Assembly: GCA_036653715.1 (NCBI GenBank)
Contig: JAVVTL010000089.1
Coordinates: forward strand, 1 to 5,761
Length of the DNA: 5,761 nucleotides
DNA from: Scatomorpha sp036653715
GTDB taxonomy: Bacteria; Bacillota; Clostridia; Oscillospirales; Oscillospiraceae
Direction: 5' to 3'
The notes under the pieces were generated by a model that had not been told where the DNA came from, made no database searches, and saw only the letters and a program-made list of their open reading frames with translations. Positions 1 through 4,592 of the stretch are shown here, one piece after another; position 1 is the first letter of the stretch, and each line of letters opens with the position of its first letter. A program made the position numbers and the translations under genes.

Positions 1-8
1 CGTATGGG

Positions 9-1127
9 CTACAATTTTTTGCGGAGTTTGCCGATGGAGAGGGTTAGGGGGAGGGCGGCGAAGCAGAGGAGGAGATTTACGCCGGGGATGATGCGGCGGG
101 AGTAGAAATTCAGCTCAAACGCGGTGGGGGCGACGGTGAGGGCGGTGACGAGGGCGAGGGCGGCGGCAAGCCAGATGAGCCAGCGGCCGTTTTTTAGGTC
201 GAGCGGACGCGCCTCGTCGCTGCCGGAGGGAAGCCCGAGCGCGAGCCGCATGCAGCCTGCGCCGAGCATCAGCGAAAAGGACACGAGGATGAAATCGGGA
301 AACACCCACAGCGCCGTGACCAGCGCCTCCGCGCGTTCAAGAACGCCGGAAATCTCGGTATTGCGCGTCAGGATGAAAAAGGGGTTTGAGAGCCGCGAGG
401 TTATCTCCGCGCCAAAGCGCCCGACGGTGACGGCGGCGAGCGCCGCGAGAAAGCCGCAGCAGAGCACAGACCAATGCGCAAAGCGCCGCCTTGCGTCCCC
501 GCTCGGGGTCAGCCCCTCTAAAAACGCCGTATTCACGAGCGCAAAGCAGGCGGTGTCGATAACGGGAATCGCCCCCGTCAGCACGGGCAGCGCGTCCTGT
601 CGGGCGACGGGCAGCAGATTGTTCGTGTCCATCTCAAAGGAGGCAAAGAGCAGCACGAGCGCCATGACGCTTATGAGCAGCGGCCTGAAAATCTCGGCGG
701 CTCTGCCGAGCGCGCGCGTTCTGCCGAGCGTCGCGGGGAGCGCGAGCGCGAGCATGACGAGGACGAAAAATTTCGGGCTGCTGTTCGGATAAATCGTCGA
801 GATAAAGCGCTCGGCGCCGCTGCGCAGGATGAAGCCCGCGTAAAACACAAACCAAAGCGCAAAAATTCCGAGCAGCGCCCTGCCGACGGGTCTGCCGAGC
901 GCGCGCAAAATCATCCCGCCCAAGCCCTCGCCGGGGCGGCGGCTTTTCATCAGCGCGGCGACCGTAAAATTCAAAAGCAGCAGCACGGGCAGGGCGGCGA
1001 GCGGGCAGAGCCAGGCGGCATGGCCCGCAAGCTCGGCGCTCCAGCCGGGCAAAAGCCGCAGCGCGGGCGCAAGGAAAGCCACGGTCGCGATGGCGGAGAG
1101 CTGCCGCACGGTTAAACGTGTGTTCAT
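9..1127 (-). CDS. GerAB-type spore germination receptor permease subunit (GerAB/ArcD/ProY family)
   Basis: This is the B subunit of a Ger-type nutrient germinant receptor, expected in the inner membrane of the spore, where family members bind the germinant. The product is 372 residues, close to the usual 360-370. It is strongly hydrophobic with about ten predicted membrane segments (roughly 10-25, 36-58, 84-103, 118-134, 147-163, 185-202, 220-236, 268-290, 316-336, 347-365), as known for GerAB. Family-like stretches are the AEIFRPLLI region (144-152), the following DTNNLLPV (167-174) and the ERAEALVTALWV region (264-275). The ATG overlaps the stop of the upstream germination lipoprotein gene by 4 nt (ATGA). 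An AAGGGGG Shine-Dalgarno sits 6 nt upstream, inside that gene. The germinant cannot be told from sequence. A general amino acid permease of the same superfamily is possible, but the adjacent GerC-type gene argues for a germination role. Confidence 0.9.
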   Translation of the reverse strand: MNTRLTVRQLSAIATVAFLAPALRLLPGWSAELAGHAAWLCPLAALPVLLLLNFTVAALMKSRRPGEGLGGMILRALGRPVGRALLGIFALWFVFYAGFILRSGAERFISTIYPNSSPKFFVLVMLALALPATLGRTRALGRAAEIFRPLLISVMALVLLFASFEMDTNNLLPVARQDALPVLTGAIPVIDTACFALVNTAFLEGLTPSGDARRRFAHWSVLCCGFLAALAAVTVGRFGAEITSRLSNPFFILTRNTEISGVLERAEALVTALWVFPDFILVSFSLMLGAGCMRLALGLPSGSDEARPLDLKNGRWLIWLAAALALVTALTVAPTAFELNFYSRRIIPGVNLLLCFAALPLTLSIGKLRKKL

Positions 1128-2275
1128 TTCCCGCCCCCTTCCGAGTTCGCGGAGGCGCTGAGGTCATAGGAGCGCAAAATGACCGCCTCCGCAGTGACGC
1201 TTATGGGCAGTTTGCGCAGAAGCTGCGGCCATTCGTCCTCAATGCCAAACCATTTTTGCGTGAAGTGCCGCTCAAGTCCGCGCCCCAGCCCGAGGAAATC
1301 CGCGCAGTTTTTCTTTGAAATCGCGAGCACCTCGCCCGCCCATTCCTCCGCAAGCGCGGCAAGCTCGCGCTCCGGCAGCGCCGTCGACTGTTCATCGCCG
1401 AGGTCCTGCGGCTCTTTAAGCTCCAATATGCCCGCGCTCAGCGAGAGCGCGATATTCAGCGACTCGAGCGAGCCGTCCGCCCCCCAGGAGGGCTGAAGCT
1501 CCGCATTCCCGCCGGACAGCTCCACGGTCACGCCCGAGGGGAGCGACACGGCGCCCGAGCCCGGCTTTTCAAGCAGCAGACAGACGCCCCGCGCCGCGCC
1601 CTCGTCTATCCAATCGACGAGCCTGCCGCCGCGCAAAACCGCAAAGCCCGCGGGGAGCACGACGGGAAATTCGCTGCCCGTGGCGGCTTCCGCCTCGGAG
1701 GAGCGGACGGCACAGCAGAGCGCCGCGCCGTTTTCCGCCAGCGACTGCGCAATCTCGACACAGGAGAAGATATAGGAGCTGCCGCGGCGGCGGATGTCCC
1801 GCTCAAGCGAGATGAGCAGCTCGGTGATGTCGCCCTCCTCGCCGCCCGCCTCCATCAGCGGCTCGGACGCCTCGCCCCCGCGCACGACGAAAAGCGGCGA
1901 ATCCAGCCGCAGGGGGACGGAGCGCTCCACATAGTCAAGAAACCGCAGTGCGTCGGACGCCGCGGCCTCGCCGAGCATAAGATATTTGGTGTGCGGAAAA
2001 TACAGCTCACTGCTGTCGGAATAGCTCTGAACGCTCTCCATGGCGAGCGAGAGCGAGGGCGCGGAGACGCTTACGCGAAGCGGCAGCTCGCCCTCCGGCG
2101 GCTTGCCCGTCGAGACGGAGAGCGAGACGTCGCCGTTGTCCTCAAGGTCAAAGCCGAGGGTTTGGATGACCCGGAGCTGCTCAATCTCGCGGTAATTTGA
2201 ATATATGGAGCCGTCGGCGCAGCCGCTTTGCAGTAGCAGCAGCAGGGCGAGCGGGATTATGCCGAGCTTTTTCAA
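1124..2275 (-). CDS. Ger(x)C family spore germination lipoprotein (receptor C subunit)
   Basis: This is the C subunit of a Ger-type germinant receptor, a lipoprotein expected on the outer face of the spore inner membrane. The 383-residue product is of usual family length. It starts with a lysine pair and a leucine-rich signal segment, with the likely lipidated cysteine at residue 19 (LLQSGC). The lipobox is atypical, with Gln at -3. Family-like blocks follow: YREIEQLRVIQTLGFD (28-43), FPHTKYLMLGE (93-103), a GFAVLRGGRLVDWI block (210-223) and the C-terminal FLGLGRGLERHF plus WPQLLRKLPISV region (327-360). The start is TTG at 2275, chosen because it puts the signal peptide at the N-terminus. 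It overlaps the TGA of the upstream YdcZ-like gene by 4 nt. Only a weak GGTGGTG lies about 8 nt upstream, so translation probably depends on coupling. Confidence 0.9.
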   Translation of the reverse strand: MKKLGIIPLALLLLLQSGCADGSIYSNYREIEQLRVIQTLGFDLEDNGDVSLSVSTGKPPEGELPLRVSVSAPSLSLAMESVQSYSDSSELYFPHTKYLMLGEAAASDALRFLDYVERSVPLRLDSPLFVVRGGEASEPLMEAGGEEGDITELLISLERDIRRRGSSYIFSCVEIAQSLAENGAALCCAVRSSEAEAATGSEFPVVLPAGFAVLRGGRLVDWIDEGAARGVCLLLEKPGSGAVSLPSGVTVELSGGNAELQPSWGADGSLESLNIALSLSAGILELKEPQDLGDEQSTALPERELAALAEEWAGEVLAISKKNCADFLGLGRGLERHFTQKWFGIEDEWPQLLRKLPISVTAEAVILRSYDLSASANSEGGGK

Positions 2276-2697
2276 AGCTTAAACACCACCACTCCGGAAA
2301 TCATCAGGCCGACGCCAAGCAGCTTTGTGAGGCCGAAGTCCGCATGCTCCGCGCCCAAAAGCCCGAAGGCGTCGATAAGCGCGGCGACAAGCAGCTGGGC
2401 TATGAGGATGGAGGAGATTGCCACGGTGGGCGTGAGGCTTTTTATCCCCAGCATGACGGTGACGGTGATGACAAGTCCGAGCGCACCGCCGAGCATATAG
2501 ACGGGACTTGTCTCCCCGAGCCGCGCGAAGCTGCCGTCGCGAAAGAAAAGCAGCGCCGCGAGCGAGAGCAGCGCCGCCGTCGTCTGGACAAAGGCGTTCG
2601 CGTGCGCAAGACCGAGGCTTTCGCCCAGCCGCGTGTTCATAACGCCCTGTATGCTCATCGCCGCTCCGGCAATAATACAGAATATAAAGCCGCCCAT
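2272..2697 (-). CDS. YdcZ/DUF606-type small DMT-superfamily membrane transporter
   Basis: This is a 141-residue integral membrane protein of the YdcZ (DUF606, PF04657) branch of the drug/metabolite transporter superfamily; the substrate is unknown. The family size is about 140-150 residues. About five hydrophobic segments are visible (roughly 3-20, 33-52, 65-84, 92-114, 124-140). The signature parts are the GVMNTRLGESLG region (18-29), the AQLLVAALIDAFGLLG segment (100-115) and the LLGVGLMISGVVV end (126-138). The frame stays open upstream to 2826, but ATG 2697 is chosen because a perfect AGGAGG lies 8 nt before it and the hydrophobic protein begins there. It is the first gene of the leftward cluster and overlaps the Ger(x)C gene by 4 nt. 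Homologues occur in many unrelated contexts, so a germination role is inferred only from this coupling. Confidence 0.88.
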   Translation of the reverse strand: MGGFIFCIIAGAAMSIQGVMNTRLGESLGLAHANAFVQTTAALLSLAALLFFRDGSFARLGETSPVYMLGGALGLVITVTVMLGIKSLTPTVAISSILIAQLLVAALIDAFGLLGAEHADFGLTKLLGVGLMISGVVVFKL

Positions 2698-2705
2698 TCG
2701 CGTTT

Positions 2706-2711
2706 CCTCCT
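2706..2711 (-). promoter_or_regulatory. Ribosome binding site of the YdcZ-like gene
   Basis: On the minus strand this reads AGGAGG, within AAGGAGGA, 8 nt before the ATG at 2697. It decides the start codon against the longer open frame reaching 2826, which would run through the divergent promoter region. Confidence 0.85.
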
Positions 2712-2727
2712 TGCTCTTGGTTATCCT

Positions 2728-2740
2728 GCCGCAGTGCGGC
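2728..2740. repeat. Short GC-rich inverted repeat in the leader of the YdcZ-like gene
   Basis: GCCGC and GCGGC are separated by a 3-nt loop. On the minus strand the hairpin would form about 16 nt upstream of the AGGAGG site. It is preceded there by a T-run instead of followed by one, so it does not look like an intrinsic terminator in either direction. It could stabilise the leader or serve as a protein site; the sequence alone does not decide. Confidence 0.4.
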
Positions 2741-2774
2741 GCCCAAAAAACGACTAATTTATGCGAATACCCAC

Positions 2775-2803
2775 TTGTGCGCGGAGCGGGGATATGATAT
2801 AAC
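2775..2803 (+). promoter_or_regulatory. Putative housekeeping sigma promoter of the pheB-hom-lysC operon
   Basis: TTGTGC (2775-2780) and TATAAC (2798-2803) are separated by 17 nt. The -10 box matches TATAAT at five of six positions and is preceded by TGA (2795-2797), giving an extended -10 (TGn). The -35 box matches TTGACA only at its first three positions. Transcription would start near 2809-2811, leaving a leader of about 50 nt before the TTG start at 2861. An overlapping TATGAT at 2793-2798 fits less well because its distance to the -35 is only 12 nt. Confidence 0.55.
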
Positions 2804-2808
2804 ATCTG

Positions 2809-2825
2809 TGTTCGGTAAAAGAACA
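2809..2825. repeat. Operator-like inverted repeat TGTTC-N7-GAACA at the predicted transcription start
   Basis: TGTTC (2809-2813) and GAACA (2821-2825) form a perfect 5-bp inverted repeat around GGTAAAA. It begins 5 nt after the putative -10 box, where a bound repressor would block initiation or early elongation. In RNA it could instead form a small hairpin with a 7-nt loop at the very 5' end. A second palindrome, TGAC-T-GTCA, follows at 2828-2836. Five-base arms can occur by chance, so the operator role is inference from position. Confidence 0.35.
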
Positions 2826-2827
2826 TT

Positions 2828-2836
2828 TGACTGTCA
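2828..2836. repeat. Small palindrome TGACTGTCA in the operon leader
   Basis: TGAC and GTCA surround a central T, 2 nt after the TGTTC/GAACA repeat and 11 nt before the ribosome binding site of the ACT gene. It may be part of the same control region, but nine bases is too short for firm assignment. Confidence 0.25.
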
Positions 2837-2847
2837 CAGAAAGATGC

Positions 2848-2854
2848 GGAGGTG
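2848..2854 (+). promoter_or_regulatory. Ribosome binding site deciding the TTG start of the ACT-domain gene
   Basis: GGAGGTG lies 6 nt before TTG 2861. The in-frame GTG at 2852-2854 is part of this Shine-Dalgarno sequence itself and so cannot be the main start. Starting at TTG also gives a protein N-terminus of the length seen in Bacillus PheB. Confidence 0.75.
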
Positions 2855-2860
2855 TTTCAA

Positions 2861-3307
2861 TTGGCTGAAAAAGGCAAGGCAAAATACTATCTGGTCGAGG
2901 GTTCCGTGCTTCCCGAGGTATTTATCCGCGTGACGGAGGCAAAACAGCTCCTCGAAACCGGTGAGGCGCACACGGTTGCCGAGGCGGTTGACAGGGTCGG
3001 CATAAGCCGCAGTGCATTCTACAAATACAAGGATTCCGTCGCCCCCTTCCACGACATGAAGCGCGGGAGCATCATCACCTTCAACGCGCTTTTGCGGGAC
3101 AGAATGGGCACGCTTTCCGCCCTGCTTGCTATTTTTGCCGACACGGGCGCAAATATTCTCACAATAAATCAGAGCATACCCACAAACGGCGTCGCCATCG
3201 TCACAATCTCCGCCACGACGGAGGACATGCGCGTCACGACCGACGAGCTGATAGCTCAGGCGGAGGCGCTTAACGGCGTCATGAAATTCGAGGTTCTCGC
3301 GGGCTGA
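2861..3307 (+). CDS. pheB: PheB-like (UPF0735) ACT-domain protein with HTH-like N-terminal part
   Basis: This is a 148-residue soluble protein resembling Bacillus subtilis PheB (147 residues) along its whole length. Shared stretches include the YYLVEGSVLPE start (9-19), the VAEAVDRVGISRSAFYKYKD block (39-58) and the APF that follows. Residues about 38-58 read like a helix-turn-helix, with SRSAFYKY as the recognition-like helix. Residues about 71-146 form one ACT domain, the common amino-acid-binding fold, with GTLSALLAIFADTGANILTINQS at its core (the GTL and the NILTINQS strand being most typical). Despite the historical name there is no chorismate mutase sequence here, and the molecular role of the family is not established. 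It leads the hom-lysC operon, which suggests regulation of the aspartate pathway in response to an amino acid; this is inference. The start is TTG 2861, set by the GGAGGTG site. Confidence 0.88.
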   Translation: MAEKGKAKYYLVEGSVLPEVFIRVTEAKQLLETGEAHTVAEAVDRVGISRSAFYKYKDSVAPFHDMKRGSIITFNALLRDRMGTLSALLAIFADTGANILTINQSIPTNGVAIVTISATTEDMRVTTDELIAQAEALNGVMKFEVLAG

Positions 3308-3337
3308 CGCGCGGGCGCCGGGATATGGGAGAAAGCT

Positions 3338-4549
3338 ATGGCAAAGGTTGCAATACTCGGAATAGGCGTCGTGGGCGGCGGTACCGCCCAGGTGCTCACA
3401 AAAAACAGAGAGCTTATCGCGCGCCGCGCGGGCAGGGAGATAGACCTCAAATACATCCTCTGCCGCTCGCCCCGCCCCGAGCACCAGTTTGCGGACAAAA
3501 TCGTCCACGACATTGCGGTAATCGAAAACGACCCCGAGATAGAGGTCGTTGCGGAGTGCATCGGCGGCGCGACGCTCGCCTACGACTACGACAGGCGCTG
3601 TCTGCTCGCGGGCAAGAGCGTGGTCACCTCCAATAAAGAACTTGTCGCAAAGCACGGGCGCGAGCTGTGCGGCATCGCCCGCGAAAAGGGCGTGAACTTT
3701 TTGTTTGAGGGCGCGGTCGGCGGCGGGATACCCATCCTGCGCCCGCTCGCCCAGTGCCTTGCCGCAAATGAAATCAGCTCTGTCTGCGGCATCCTCAACG
3801 GCACCACGAACTATATCCTCACCGAGATGATAATGTTCGGCAAGAGCTTCGAGCAGGCCCTGCGCGAGGCTCAGGAAAAGGGCTATGCGGAGGCCGACCC
3901 CACGGCGGACGTCGAGGGCATCGACGCGGGGCGCAAAATCTGCATCCTCGCCGACCTCTGCTTCGGCAAAAACGTCGCGCCGGAGGATATCAGCATGCGC
4001 GGCATCACGCAAATTTCCTCGGCGGATATCGAATACGCAAGGCTGATTGGCTACAAAATCAAGCTGCTGGGCCGCGCCGTCCGCACCGGCACTAATAACG
4101 TCTGCGCATTTGTGGAGCCGCACCTTGTCTCCAAGAGCTGTCAGCTCGCGAATGTGGACGGAGTTATGAACGGCGTTACCGTCAAGGGCGACGCGATAGG
4201 CGAGGCGATGTTCTTTGGCCCCGGCGCGGGCGCGCTCCCCACGGCGAGCGCCGTTGTGGGCGACCTCATCGACTGCGTCCGCGACCCCTCGACACGCGCA
4301 TATCTCGGCTGGTGGCCGTCCGAGCCGGGCTATGTCACCTCGCCCGACGAATTATCCTGCCGCTTCATGGTCCGCACCTCGGCGGGACTGGGCGAGCTTG
4401 GCGCGGCCTTTGGCAACGCGCGTTTCATCAGCTCACCCTCCGCGCCCGCGGGTGAATATGCCTTCGTCACGGACTATATGACAGGCGCGGCGCTGCGCGA
4501 GCGCTCCGCCGGAATGACCCTCAAATCCTGCTACCGCATATTCGATTGA
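3338..4549 (+). CDS. hom: Homoserine dehydrogenase
   Basis: This enzyme reduces aspartate semialdehyde to homoserine with NAD(P)H in the cytoplasm, the branch point to threonine, methionine and isoleucine. The 403-residue protein opens with a Rossmann dinucleotide site, GIGVVGGG (8-15). TSNKELVAKHG (97-107) carries the conserved lysine K100. NGTTNYIL (154-161) and GYAEADPTADVEGIDAGRK (182-200) follow, the latter holding D191, D196 and K200, which align with the known substrate-binding and catalytic residues. The substrate domain continues to about residue 325. The last 65 residues (339-403) occupy the place of the usual regulatory ACT domain but are short and divergent, so the protein is somewhat shorter than the common 425-435. 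The ATG has GGGAG 6 nt upstream. The gene lies 30 nt after the ACT gene and 43 nt before lysC, consistent with one operon. Confidence 0.96.
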   Translation: MAKVAILGIGVVGGGTAQVLTKNRELIARRAGREIDLKYILCRSPRPEHQFADKIVHDIAVIENDPEIEVVAECIGGATLAYDYDRRCLLAGKSVVTSNKELVAKHGRELCGIAREKGVNFLFEGAVGGGIPILRPLAQCLAANEISSVCGILNGTTNYILTEMIMFGKSFEQALREAQEKGYAEADPTADVEGIDAGRKICILADLCFGKNVAPEDISMRGITQISSADIEYARLIGYKIKLLGRAVRTGTNNVCAFVEPHLVSKSCQLANVDGVMNGVTVKGDAIGEAMFFGPGAGALPTASAVVGDLIDCVRDPSTRAYLGWWPSEPGYVTSPDELSCRFMVRTSAGLGELGAAFGNARFISSPSAPAGEYAFVTDYMTGAALRERSAGMTLKSCYRIFD

Positions 4550-4562
4550 CGCATATAATGCG
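4550..4562. repeat. Inverted repeat CGCAT-ATA-ATGCG directly after the hom stop codon
   Basis: This perfect 5-bp inverted repeat with a 3-nt loop begins at the base after the hom stop. It contains a perfect TATAAT (4554-4559), but there is no acceptable -35 at 16-18 nt and no TGn extension. There is no following T-run, so it is not an intrinsic terminator. It could be a small intercistronic hairpin or a weak internal promoter element. Confidence 0.4.
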
Positions 4563-4577
4563 GCAGAACCATACATC

Positions 4578-4583
4578 GGAGGA
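4578..4583 (+). promoter_or_regulatory. Ribosome binding site of lysC
   Basis: GGAGGA lies 9 nt before ATG 4593. It fixes the start, so that the conserved KFGGSS motif falls at residues 6-11 as usual for aspartate kinases. Confidence 0.8.
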
Positions 4584-4592
4584 ATCAGCAAT

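Noticed and set aside
41..55. G-rich tract (GGG, GGGGG, GGG) on the plus strand as a G-quadruplex
   Set aside because: Only three clear G-tracts of three or more are close together. The sequence is explained by Leu/Pro/Ser codons of the GerAB C-terminus on the other strand.
124..792. Open frame of 222 codons on the plus strand opposite the GerAB gene
   Set aside because: It has a Ser/Arg/Ala-rich composition without domains and runs opposite a clear membrane protein gene.
2784..2820. Leftward sigma-A promoter with TTTACC and CATATC or TATCAT-like boxes
   Set aside because: TTTACC with 17 nt spacing meets only a poor -10, and the better TATCAT has a spacing of only 14 nt. No sigma-G-like pair is seen either.
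2698..2826. N-terminal extension of the YdcZ-like protein to an ATG at 2826
   Set aside because: The extension is not hydrophobic, runs through the divergent promoter region, and ignores the perfect AGGAGG placed before ATG 2697.
2852..2860. GTG at 2852 as start of the ACT-domain gene
   Set aside because: This GTG is part of the GGAGGTG ribosome binding site that correctly positions TTG 2861.
2804..2860. T-box or lysine riboswitch ahead of the aspartate operon
   Set aside because: The leader is only about 50 nt, far too short for either class, and has no T-box sequence or terminator.
2844..2933. Small upstream ATG frame in the leader of the ACT gene, overlapping its beginning
   Set aside because: It has no ribosome binding site before ATG 2844 and no recognisable leader-peptide composition such as runs of Thr or Ile codons, so attenuation is not supported.
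2834..4123. Long open frame of 429 codons on the minus strand opposite the ACT gene and hom
   Set aside because: It lies antisense to two well-recognised genes. Its protein is rich in Arg, Ala and Asp with no recognisable motif and has no strong ribosome binding site; GC-rich codon bias produces such frames.
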